Shown: in pieces, positions 45,198 through 52,486 of the stretch | How the letters are laid out: every line of letters starts with the position of its first letter | Numbering within the stretch: position 1 is the first letter of the stretch | Assembly: GCA_018267965.1 (NCBI GenBank) | Contig: JAFDXK010000001.1 | Coordinates: forward strand, 744,001 to 808,000 | Direction of reading: 5' to 3' | DNA length: 64,000 nucleotides | Origin: Bacteroidota bacterium | Lineage (GTDB): Bacteria; Bacteroidota; Bacteroidia; Chitinophagales; Chitinophagaceae | Notes under the pieces: generated by a model | The model's database searches: none | What the model was told of the DNA's origin: nothing | The model's input: the letters and a program-made list of their open reading frames with translations, nothing else | Position numbers and translations under genes: made by a program

Positions 45198-45971
45198 ATG
45201 AGAAAAACGGCCTTTATTACAGGTGCCACAGGCGGTATTGGTACTGCATATGCAACACAGCTTGCTATGAAAGGTTACGACCTGATACTTTCTGATACCG
45301 ACCGGGTTAGGTTAGAAAATACTGCCGAAATACTCACTAAGCAATTTGGCATAAAGGTCAGAGTTATAGCAGCTAACCTTGCCAGCAAAGCATCAACAGA
45401 TATATTAGCCGGTAATATTTCGGAAGAAAATATTGATGTTCTTGTCAATACAGCCGGCTTTAGCGAGAATACATTGTTTAAAGATGAATCATTGGATTCC
45501 ATTTTGAAAATGATTAGTGTTCATATATCAGCAATGGTTGAGCTAACCCATGCCGTCTTGCCACGAATGTTGGAGCAGAAACAAGGTGCTATCATCACCG
45601 TATCTTCTTTAGGGGCTTTCCTTCCTGCTCCCGGCAGTAGTATTTATGCTGCTACTAAGGCATTCATCAATACCTTTATGGAATCTCTGCATACGGAAGT
45701 ACATTCAAAAGGCATACAGGTTCAAAGCTTGTGTGCAGGACTTACACGCACAGGTTTTCATAACAAGAAGGATGATAACCGTTTTCGTAAAATGAAATTC
45801 AGGAGGTTATGGATGGAGCCTGACAAAGTTGTAAGAATGTCATTACAGCATCTGGATGGTAAACATGTGATATATACACCGGGTATGTTTAACAGGCTTA
45901 TCAGGAAAATCATCTTATTACTTCCACGGCAATTGTATTATCATATAGTAGAAGATAAAGCCCCGGATTAA
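45198..45971 (+). CDS. Short-chain dehydrogenase/reductase (SDR) family oxidoreductase
   Basis: This 257-residue classical SDR has the NAD(P)-binding motif TGATGGIG (residues 8-15), the NTAG variant of the NNAG motif (VNTAGF), the catalytic Ser in TVSSLGAFLP and the YxxxK active site in YAATK. The C-terminal region carries a basic hydrophobic stretch (RLIRKIILLLPRQLYYHI) resembling the membrane-associated DltE/HSD17B-like group. The substrate is unknown. It is divergent from kynA and followed by the hairpin-repeat cluster. Confidence 0.9.
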   Translation: MRKTAFITGATGGIGTAYATQLAMKGYDLILSDTDRVRLENTAEILTKQFGIKVRVIAANLASKASTDILAGNISEENIDVLVNTAGFSENTLFKDESLDSILKMISVHISAMVELTHAVLPRMLEQKQGAIITVSSLGAFLPAPGSSIYAATKAFINTFMESLHTEVHSKGIQVQSLCAGLTRTGFHNKKDDNRFRKMKFRRLWMEPDKVVRMSLQHLDGKHVIYTPGMFNRLIRKIILLLPRQLYYHIVEDKAPD

Positions 45972-45987
45972 CACTGTTTGTACGTAA

Positions 45988-46023
45988 GTGCTTCACCGTT
46001 TCCGTTTCCGAAACGGAAACACC
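45988..46023. repeat. Hairpin repeat family B, copy 1
   Basis: The arms GTTTCCGTTTC (45998-46008) and GAAACGGAAAC (46010-46020) are perfectly complementary around one base. The flank GTGCTTCACC before and ACC after match other copies. It lies just downstream of the SDR gene. Confidence 0.85.
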
Positions 46024-46109
46024 TGAGTGATTACAAACCACCCCTGTTTCTCTTCGTTCAACATCCCCTCCTTAATTAAGAGGGGAAAGAGGGAAGGTAA
46101 TTTTTTAAG

Positions 46110-46147
46110 GTGTTCCACCGTTTCCGTTTCCGAAACGGAAACACCCT
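46110..46147. repeat. Hairpin repeat family B, copy 2
   Basis: The arms GTTTCCGTTTC (46120-46130) and GAAACGGAAAC (46132-46142), with flanks GTGTTCCACC and ACCCTT. An imperfect CCCCTCCTTAA/TTAAGAGGGG palindrome lies about 40 bp before it (46066-46086). Confidence 0.85.
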
Positions 46148-46263
46148 TCCGATTTAAAACGCGTATTTTTTTTAGATGCTCTGCTTTGCTCATAGAGCAG
46201 TGAGCAGTTTTGAAAATGCATTTTATATCCATGTATCACGGAATAGTCATTCGTATTACACCA

Positions 46264-47691
46264 TTATTTTATCTTAATGAATTCAACCCTGCGATTCATA
46301 GCCTTATCACTTTCTGTGTTTCCGGTAGATAAGGGGCGGGTAGAGCCATACCCCTTTGTTGTAAGCCGTGAAGGATTAATGCCTGATGAGACCAATTGTT
46401 TTTTTATCTCATTTGCACGTGCCAGCGATAGTTTCATATTATTGCCATATTCTCCGTCACTGTCAGTATGCCCATCTATTTCAATAGAAATGCCAGGATT
46501 TTGCGCCAGCCATTGAGTTAAATCGGCAAGATAACTACTGCTTTCCTGTTTGATAGTGTATTTATTGACATCAAAATGAATCTCTGTTGTTATTACTTTT
46601 TCGTTGGATAGTAATTTATCAAATGCAGGTAAGCTAACCTGCTTTTTATCTCCATACAGCACGTATAGTGTTAACTCAGGCTTGTCGTTGTTATCTCCCG
46701 GTTGCCAGTGCATATTCCAAAATCCGTTATTATAACCATTCAAGCCTGAAGTGTGGATGTACTCTCCCAGTCGCTTGAATAGTTTTGAAAGAACATCGTC
46801 TCTATAGAAATAATGATACTGCATCACTCTTGAATATTCTTTGAAGAGTTTATTTTCCTTTGATTTATAAACCAAAAACAAGTGTACGTTCTTTTTTGAT
46901 TTTACCGCTGTTTCAATTTCAGGATAGTTCTGAGGGAATATGTTATCAAGCATTTCATTTACCGGAAACGCGATGTTATCATAAGATTTCAGTGTTAGTT
47001 CTATGCTTAACACAGAACTGTTGTTTTCAATCCAGTAATGAATTAGTGACAATGCAGACATGTTGATGTCCCCTTTTAAAATAGCAGCTTTTAATAGCGG
47101 AACATAGTATCTGTGATTGGTATGGTCGTGAATAGCTATAATGCTTGCATACATAGACCCATTCTTCAAGCTTGGCCAACCATGTTGTTGTGTATAGTTA
47201 TACAAGTATGCAAAATGAATACTGTCTGCCAACCGCATTTCTTCATCTTTCTGCTTAAATGTTGCACTATCGGCATTGTTTTGATTAGCCCTTACTGCCT
47301 GGTCTTCTATAGCCATTCTTTCCAATGTCTTGTAGCAAAGCGATTTAGGACTATTGTATACTTTCTTGAATTCAGATATGTACCATTTCCTTGTTGTAGC
47401 AGTAAGCTTAAAGTTTGTTCTCAGGTAAGAATCGATTGTTAACGGGGTCAGGCCCTCATATAATAATATATAGGGGTTTACTTGTTTGAAATACAACGAA
47501 GCATTGATGCTATCTCCGTTTTTTGAGCAACTATCAGCTATTTTGAAACATCCAAATGATGATTTTTTTATAGCGTTAGAAAGTATATCAACTTCATTTG
47601 TTGTTAGTATCCTGTCATTCGTGTGTGACTGGGCGTAAGTAGAAAAGCTATAAGATAATATGGCAATTGCTAGTATCAGGCAGCGCATCAT
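46264..47691 (-). CDS. OmpA-family protein with C-terminal peptidoglycan-binding domain
   Basis: This 475-residue protein has a signal peptide ending FSTYAQS. A helical middle region of about 340 residues with many Lys and Asn resembles no enzyme I know. The C-terminal OmpA-like domain (about 365-475) shows EIHFDVNKYTIKQES, IEIDGHTDSDGEYGNN, LSLARANEIKKQL, the TTKGYGSTRPL segment and AMNRRVEF, including the Asp and Arg that bind diaminopimelate. It probably tethers an outer-membrane or periplasmic element to peptidoglycan. It is monocistronic and flanked on both sides by family B hairpins. Confidence 0.85.
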   Translation of the reverse strand: MMRCLILAIAILSYSFSTYAQSHTNDRILTTNEVDILSNAIKKSSFGCFKIADSCSKNGDSINASLYFKQVNPYILLYEGLTPLTIDSYLRTNFKLTATTRKWYISEFKKVYNSPKSLCYKTLERMAIEDQAVRANQNNADSATFKQKDEEMRLADSIHFAYLYNYTQQHGWPSLKNGSMYASIIAIHDHTNHRYYVPLLKAAILKGDINMSALSLIHYWIENNSSVLSIELTLKSYDNIAFPVNEMLDNIFPQNYPEIETAVKSKKNVHLFLVYKSKENKLFKEYSRVMQYHYFYRDDVLSKLFKRLGEYIHTSGLNGYNNGFWNMHWQPGDNNDKPELTLYVLYGDKKQVSLPAFDKLLSNEKVITTEIHFDVNKYTIKQESSSYLADLTQWLAQNPGISIEIDGHTDSDGEYGNNMKLSLARANEIKKQLVSSGINPSRLTTKGYGSTRPLSTGNTESDKAMNRRVEFIKIK

Positions 47692-47763
47692 TAATGTAGA
47701 CAGCTGATTTTTAAAATATGGCAGGCACAGAACGATAAATTATACTAATGACTTGGCTTTATT

Positions 47764-47836
47764 GAAATTCAATCACTTACAAAGGTTTTCATTTTAAGGT
47801 GTTCCACCGCTTCCGCTTCCGAAGCGGAAGCACCCC
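47764..47836. repeat. Hairpin repeat family B, copy 3, with conserved leader
   Basis: The arms GCTTCCGCTTC (47809-47819) and GAAGCGGAAGC (47821-47831) pair perfectly. Relative to copies 1 and 2, T to C changes in the left arm are matched by A to G changes in the right arm. The leader AAATTCAATCACTTACAAAG resembles the 44-bp leader of the copies at 48712 and 49559. Confidence 0.85.
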
Positions 47837-47841
47837 TCTCG

Positions 47842-47891
47842 CGTCATTGCGAGGGAGTATTTCATAATGAAATACGGACAAAGCAATCTCG
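47842..47891. repeat. REP-like hairpin, family A copy 2
   Basis: The outer sequence CGTCATTGCGAGGGA is followed by inner arms GTATTTCA (47857-47864) and TGAAATAC (47868-47875), then GGACAAAGCAATCTCG. The outer parts match copy 1; the inner arms are unrelated but still self-complementary. Confidence 0.85.
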
Positions 47892-47943
47892 GGAAGTGAC
47901 AAGCATATTATTAATATCATTATTTTTGTATATAAATGTAAAT

Positions 47944-48509
47944 ATGGCGTTTATAGAATTTGAAAATGTTGAAGAAGCATTTGATAGAATGAGAAAAATG
48001 GGTCTTTTTCAAAAATAGCATAATGACTTGCGATTAGACTTTTCTGAACTGTATAAAATAGCTACAGAAGGACTAAATAAAAATGATAATATCAAAGGAT
48101 TAATAAGAGCTTGCTTGAAGGAATTATTTAGTCTTATGGAAGCAGATATTTACCATCTTAACTTTATTGATGCTTATCCTGATTATAATAAAGATGACCG
48201 ATTTATTGATAGATTTAAAAAGACTTATAAACATCATTGCAGAACACATGAGAGGTATTCTCTATACTCGGACTTTGTCAATAAGCAAATGAGTACAATA
48301 AGATTACTTAAATATAAGAGAGACAGAATAACACATCCTCGGAATATGGATGATACGAATGTTGATAAATTACTTCTTGACAGAATTGGAAGCTTTTCCA
48401 ATCGTATATTTATTTTGTGCGTAATGCAATGACTGATACAGGTGTTCAGTTTAAATCGTGTAGCTTTTCTGATGTAATGCAAGCAATAAAAAGGTTTCAG
48501 CAACCATAA
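47944..48509 (+). pseudogene. HEPN-like helical protein gene broken by an in-frame amber codon
   Basis: An ATG at 47944 opens 24 codons (MAFIEFENVEEAFDRMRKMG...) ending in TAG at 48016-48018. The same frame then continues without interruption to 48432 (RLDFSELYKIATEGLNKND and on). The combined product would be about 162 residues, all helical, with KRDRITHPRN near the end, an Rx4H motif typical of HEPN-domain RNases. After the TGA at 48430 another frame overlapping by ATGA continues to 48509 (MTDTGVQFKSCSFSDVMQAI), suggesting a second, frameshift lesion. It may be a decayed toxin or defence gene; stop-codon readthrough is the alternative. The downstream part could start at the TTG at 48028, but this is weak. 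Confidence 0.55.
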
Positions 48510-48533
48510 CTGTTTATTTATCACATGTTATTT

Positions 48534-48584
48534 CGAGATTGCTTTGTACATATTTGCATTCGCAAATATTCCCTCGCAATGACG
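48534..48584. repeat. REP-like hairpin, family A copy 3 (inverted)
   Basis: In inverted orientation, CGAGATTGCTTTGTAC is followed by inner arms ATATTTGC (48550-48557) and GCAAATAT (48562-48569) around ATTC, then TCCCTCGCAATGACG. Confidence 0.85.
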
Positions 48585-48639
48585 TGAGATGGAGATCTCT
48601 CTTCGCTCTGCTCATCGAAATGACGTACGGACGTTTTGA

Positions 48640-48688
48640 CGAGATTACTTGTCCGTTTCTGTGAAACAGAAACTCCCTCGCAATGACG
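48640..48688. repeat. REP-like hairpin, family A copy 4 (inverted)
   Basis: CGAGATTACTTGTCC is followed by inner arms GTTTCTGT (48655-48662) and ACAGAAAC (48666-48673) around GAA, then TCCCTCGCAATGACG. It lies about 55 bp after copy 3 in the same orientation. Confidence 0.85.
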
Positions 48689-48711
48689 AGAGGGGAGTTT
48701 GATAATAGCCC

Positions 48712-48779
48712 TTTATTATAAATCAACCACTTATAAAGGTTTTCAAATTGAGGGTATTTCCGTTTCGGAAACGGAAACG
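48712..48779. repeat. Hairpin repeat family B, copy 4, with 44-bp leader
   Basis: A 44-bp leader (48712-48755), identical to 49559-49602, is followed by arms TTTCCGTTTC (48757-48766) and GAAACGGAAA (48768-48777). Confidence 0.88.
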
Positions 48780-48837
48780 CTTTGAAAGTATAAAACCGTT
48801 ATAAGGTATTGATGTTCAATAGAGGGTTTGTGTAAGA

Positions 48838-48880
48838 GTGCTTCACCACTTCCGCTTCCGAAGCGGAAGCACCCCTGAGC
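48838..48880. repeat. Hairpin repeat family B, copy 5
   Basis: The arms CTTCCGCTTC (48849-48858) and GAAGCGGAAG (48860-48869), with flanks GTGCTTCACCA and CACCCCTGAG. This is the C/G version of the arms, as in copy 3. Confidence 0.85.
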
Positions 48881-48882
48881 TT

Positions 48883-49515
48883 TTAATTATGTCCTCGTCC
48901 GTAAGTGGTAATTCCATATATCAAACTACTAGCAACAATGGTACCTATTACACCATACCAATAAGAATGCCATACCGCCTCTCTTTTGATTTCCATTGCC
49001 TTTGTTATGTAGCCCTCACGGTAGTCGATATTATTAACTAAAGCAGGTTCGGGAAACCCTAATTTTTTATCTGGCGGAATTCGATTAGAGCATGCTATCG
49101 CAGGAATCAAACCTCCAACCAGTCCGCCTAAAAAAGAACAAGTAAATGTTAGCGTTGCAGCTCCCCCGGTTCGTTCATAAAAAATATTGGCATGGTCAAT
49201 CCCTAATTGATACATGGTTCCTGAATTGATATCAAACTGTCTTGAGGGGATTGTTCTTGCTGTTTCTGTTTTAATAATTTGTGTAGTATCTCCGTAGATA
49301 CGACCATCTGCATAACGAATACAGTGAACTGCCTCTTTGTATATTCTAAAAGGTTCCCTGTCTTGTTGTGTAGCTGTCAGGTATTTTATATAAAACCCCG
49401 ATGTGTCAATTACTTTTACGCTTGTTACTGTTCCGTCTTTTTGGGTAAGTATATCCTGGCTATGAGCTTGAATGATAATGAGCAGGAATGGTACTACTGT
49501 CAATAGGTTTTTCAT
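48883..49515 (-). CDS. Exported membrane protein of unknown function
   Basis: This 210-residue protein has a signal peptide ending IIQAHSQ. A small beta-rich domain follows (about 22-75: LTQKDGTVTSVKVIDTSGFY and CIRYADGRIYGD), a pattern often seen in Bacteroidota proteins with a repeated QKDGxxxxxKV start. Two later hydrophobic segments (about 118-140, LTFTCSFLGGLVGGLIPAI, and 187-203) look like membrane helices. I do not recognise a family name. It lies between family B hairpins on both sides. Confidence 0.72.
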   Translation of the reverse strand: MKNLLTVVPFLLIIIQAHSQDILTQKDGTVTSVKVIDTSGFYIKYLTATQQDREPFRIYKEAVHCIRYADGRIYGDTTQIIKTETARTIPSRQFDINSGTMYQLGIDHANIFYERTGGAATLTFTCSFLGGLVGGLIPAIACSNRIPPDKKLGFPEPALVNNIDYREGYITKAMEIKREAVWHSYWYGVIGTIVASSLIYGITTYGRGHN

Positions 49516-49558
49516 AAGTGTGGACAGATATTTTACTTAAATATAGCTATTCTGTCCT

Positions 49559-49630
49559 TTTATTATAAATCAACCACTTATAAAGGTTTTCAAATTGAGG
49601 GTGTTTCCGTTTCCGAAACGGAAACACCCC
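49559..49630. repeat. Hairpin repeat family B, copy 6, longest perfect arms, with 44-bp leader
   Basis: The leader 49559-49602 is identical to 48712-48755. The arms GGGTGTTTCCGTTTC (49599-49613) and GAAACGGAAACACCC (49615-49629) form a perfect 15-bp stem, which may also act as a terminator-like structure between convergently spaced units. Confidence 0.88.
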
Positions 49631-49644
49631 GAACACATCATTCT

Positions 49645-50589
49645 TTATTTCACCACTGCAAACTTACCAAACACACCACTACTTAAGGTGTAGGTATAAT
49701 TACCGGCAGGCAGGTCGGTGCAATCATAGGTGTAATTGCCTTTGATATTGGTTGTTGTTAAACACTTACCTGTTGCTGAAAAGATGCTCAGTGTTTGTGC
49801 TGCATTATCCTTCACACGGAAATGAATATGGCTCTGAGCAGGGTTTGGATATACAGTTACCTCCTGCTTTTCTGTAACATGCTGAATACCTGTTGAGTGC
49901 TGCGGTATGCTCACATCATCAATATATAGCGTACTGCCTATATGAGGATTATTGGCACTGCCGGCAAAATATATCTTCACATGGTCGGGGATGGTGGTGT
50001 AATCAGTATATATTATAGGTATGGTAAATTGGGTATACTCGTTATAAGCCGTGTCGATGATATAGTCGGCGCTGCCAATTACAGAGTCAGTACCATTCAC
50101 ACCTTTGCCTGCTGCAACTACCTCTACACCTATGTATGCCACATCATTACCTACAGGGGCATATTTCACCCATACGCTTATCTCGTCTATGCGTTCATTG
50201 ATTAAGGTCCCGCCATTAAATACGACACCATTGCCAGGGTGGTTGGGGTCAAAATGTGCAAAGTCTACTATGGGTTGTGTATTGGTAAACATGGTAGATG
50301 ATATGCCCAGTATATCCTCATCAGCAGTCACAATCTTTACGGCACTGTTACCGCTGTGTGCATCCGTTGTTTTGAATGTTTGTTTATTAAGGCTGATACC
50401 AGGGTAGAGCATTTTGAGCATATAGGTCACTGAGTCTGTTGAATACCATTTATCAGGCAGCGATAAGTTAAGTGTACCATCAGTAGCTACCGGCACATAG
50501 TGCCAGTTTTCCATGTCGAAGTAGATGTTCTGTGCTTTTGTACCTATAGAACATAAAATAAAAATACCAATAATAAATAAAATTCTCAT
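49645..50589 (-). CDS. Secreted PCMD-like carbohydrate-binding protein with T9SS tail
   Basis: This 314-residue protein has a signal peptide ending IGTKAQN. A jelly-roll-like domain (about 22-230) begins FDMENWHYV and contains HSGNSAVKIVT, GTLINERIDEISVWVKY and STLYIDDVSIP, the pattern of the putative carbohydrate metabolism domain (PCMD) family. A T9SS type A tail occupies the last 75 residues (VTVYPNPAQSHIHFRV, DLPAGNYTYTL). Surface or extracellular glycan binding is likely by family; the target is unknown. It is followed upstream by a LytTR two-component pair in the same direction. Confidence 0.82.
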   Translation of the reverse strand: MRILFIIGIFILCSIGTKAQNIYFDMENWHYVPVATDGTLNLSLPDKWYSTDSVTYMLKMLYPGISLNKQTFKTTDAHSGNSAVKIVTADEDILGISSTMFTNTQPIVDFAHFDPNHPGNGVVFNGGTLINERIDEISVWVKYAPVGNDVAYIGVEVVAAGKGVNGTDSVIGSADYIIDTAYNEYTQFTIPIIYTDYTTIPDHVKIYFAGSANNPHIGSTLYIDDVSIPQHSTGIQHVTEKQEVTVYPNPAQSHIHFRVKDNAAQTLSIFSATGKCLTTTNIKGNYTYDCTDLPAGNYTYTLSSGVFGKFAVVK

Positions 50590-50625
50590 AAAATTGTTAT
50601 TAAATAGTTAAAAAATATATAATGG

Positions 50626-51387
50626 TTATTGATTCAGCCAGTTTTTGAAATCCTTTACACGTTCGCGGCTAACGAATATGTCTGTGTCCGAGCAATGCTT
50701 TAGCATGATGTGCAACCGCCCGTTGAAATGGTTCTCCACCCGGTCGATGCTGCCTATATGTATGATATAACTGCGGTTGATACGGAAGAAAAGTTTGGGG
50801 TTGAGGGTTTGTTCTATTTCTTCCAGTGTTTCGTCTACAATATGCCTTTGCTGCTGGAAGGTGTACAGAAACACTATTTTATTATCAGCCCTTAGGTATG
50901 CGGTTTCGTCTATGGTAACAGATAATAACTTGTCTGCAGCCTTCACCATAAACCTGCTCCTGTATTCCTGTTTTTGCATCAACTGTTGAATGGTATTGCG
51001 CAGGTTTTCAGCAGCATCATTCCTTTGTGACAGGTGCAATTGTTCATATTTCTTTATTGCAGCGCCCAGTTCGATCTTGTCTATCGGTTTCAGCAGGTAG
51101 TCAATGCTATTCAGTTTAAAGGCCTTGAGCGTGTATTCGTCATAAGCTGTAGTGAATATAACGGGTGTGTTTACTGTTGTCTGTGCAAATACATCTAGGC
51201 TTATACCGTCTGCCAGTTGAATATCTGCAAGGATGAGGTCTGGTGTATATTGTTTCAGGAAACTAACTGCTGTGCGTACACTTTCAAGAGTAGCCATAAT
51301 ATCGCAACCGGGTAACAGTTCTTTTATCATCTTGCTAATGCGTTTTGCAGCAGCGGCTTCGTCTTCCAGTATCAGTATCTTAATCAT
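50626..51387 (-). CDS. LytTR-family response regulator
   Basis: This 253-residue response regulator has a receiver domain (about 1-120) with the acidic pair in LILEDE, phosphoacceptor Asp55 in LILADIQLADG, and the conserved Thr and Lys in FTTAYDEYTLKAF and YLLKPID. A LytTR DNA-binding domain (about 150-253) shows FFRINRSYIIHIGSIDRVE and VSRERVKDFKNWL. It is phosphorylated by the LytS-like kinase whose gene overlaps it by 4 bp (ATGA). Targets are unknown; the adjacent T9SS protein gene is a candidate by position only. Confidence 0.94.
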   Translation of the reverse strand: MIKILILEDEAAAAKRISKMIKELLPGCDIMATLESVRTAVSFLKQYTPDLILADIQLADGISLDVFAQTTVNTPVIFTTAYDEYTLKAFKLNSIDYLLKPIDKIELGAAIKKYEQLHLSQRNDAAENLRNTIQQLMQKQEYRSRFMVKAADKLLSVTIDETAYLRADNKIVFLYTFQQQRHIVDETLEEIEQTLNPKLFFRINRSYIIHIGSIDRVENHFNGRLHIMLKHCSDTDIFVSRERVKDFKNWLNQ

Positions 51388-52391
51388 AACAATGGCAGTT
51401 TTACAGTGTAAGATTGAGGTGTATTCAATATCACTACAGGCAATGCACTTACTAATTTATAACGGTTCACGATATTTTCCTGCCCTATACCCGTAGAAGC
51501 GTCTATTACCTTCTTGGGTTGGTTGTTATTACTTACTACAAGATACTGGCCGTCGTTGGTGATACTGATATGTAAAGGGTGTTCGGCAGATATTTCATTA
51601 TGTTTGATGGCATTCTCCAGCACCATCAGCAGCGATTGGGTGACGATTTTAGCCTCGAGGTTCTTATCCACCGTATTGCTTACTGTCAGTTTATCATTAA
51701 AACGTTGTTGATTGATAAATATGTATGCATGGCAGATATCCATTTCGGTTTTCAGGTCGACAGTGTTTTGGTCGGCATGTTGCAAGGAATAGCGAAATAC
51801 TTTCGACATCTTTTGAATGAAATCTACAGCCGTATCGGGGTTTTCATGTACCAATGAACTGAGGGTATTGAGCGAATTGAAGAGGAAGTGTGGGTTCACC
51901 TGGTTCTTCAATACTTCGTATTTACTCAATTCCATTTCATGTTCTATGGCTTCTTTTTCACGACTGGTTTTTTGCAATTGCCTCAGAAATTTGAAGCCTA
52001 TTACCATCATGGTAATGAACCCCGAAATGATTACAGCATATTGACCTGAGATGATGTATGAGGATGTGGATTGCTCTTGCCAACCCCAAAACCAAACCAT
52101 CATTTTTAACATCAATACAACGCATGCAAATGATACTACACTGGAGTAGAGGAGGGAGAGGAATATTAATTTAACAGGATGCTTTTTCCATTTGTCAAAG
52201 TTCTTTAGCGAGAATTCGAATAACCCTATACCCGCGGCCGCGCATAGCGTAGCGCAACCGAGGCTGAAGAAGATGCTGCTTTTCCAGTCGCCGCCATCCA
52301 TATAGTATTGCCAGTTGGCGGTAAGGTTTATGGCAAGCGTAACAAGGATGCCAATAAAGAAGATGGATAATATTTGATATAGCTTTTTCAT
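51384..52391 (-). CDS. LytS/YehU-type sensor histidine kinase
   Basis: This is a 335-residue sensor kinase with four N-terminal membrane helices (about residues 7-125). A short coiled segment leads to the His_kinase domain with QVNPHFLFNSLNTL (His168), followed by an ATPase domain (about 225-330: MVLENAIKHN, STGIGQENIVNRY). The start is the ATG complementary to 52389-52391 (MKKLYQ); the open frame extends 34 codons upstream, but those codons overlap the promoter-like CATCTTTG and have no membrane or signal character. It forms an operon with the LytTR regulator. Confidence 0.92.
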   Translation of the reverse strand: MKKLYQILSIFFIGILVTLAINLTANWQYYMDGGDWKSSIFFSLGCATLCAAAGIGLFEFSLKNFDKWKKHPVKLIFLSLLYSSVVSFACVVLMLKMMVWFWGWQEQSTSSYIISGQYAVIISGFITMMVIGFKFLRQLQKTSREKEAIEHEMELSKYEVLKNQVNPHFLFNSLNTLSSLVHENPDTAVDFIQKMSKVFRYSLQHADQNTVDLKTEMDICHAYIFINQQRFNDKLTVSNTVDKNLEAKIVTQSLLMVLENAIKHNEISAEHPLHISITNDGQYLVVSNNNQPKKVIDASTGIGQENIVNRYKLVSALPVVILNTPQSYTVKLPLL

Positions 52392-52410
52392 TTTGTTTTT
52401 GTTTATGACA

Positions 52411-52418
52411 CAAAGATG
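52411..52418 (-). promoter_or_regulatory. Possible -7 element for the LytS/LytTR pair
   Basis: The minus strand reads CATCTTTG (first base off the TAnnTTTG consensus), 19 bases before the ATG at 52391. Confidence 0.35.
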
Positions 52419-52486
52419 TATCGAACCAAAGCACCTTGCAATGGCTAATTCGTGAACTGTAGAAAATGCGGAGCGAATGGTAGAAA

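Larger units (their letters stand above)
48510..48882. other. Gene-free repeat island
   Basis: This 373-bp stretch holds two family A elements, two family B hairpins and one copy of the 44-bp leader repeat. Short open frames across it are built from these palindromes and have no protein features. I see no promoter or RNA gene that I can name. Confidence 0.75.

Noticed and set aside
45993..46232. A 79-codon minus-strand open frame downstream of the SDR gene
   Set aside because: It runs across two family B hairpins; the encoded repeats are the palindromes in translation, with no protein features.
48514..48726. A 70-codon minus-strand open frame
   Set aside because: It spans family A elements 3 and 4 and has no family resemblance.
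45988..49629. Regularly recurring palindromes considered as a CRISPR array
   Set aside because: Spacing is irregular (hundreds of bases to over a kilobase), genes lie between copies, and there are no cas genes.
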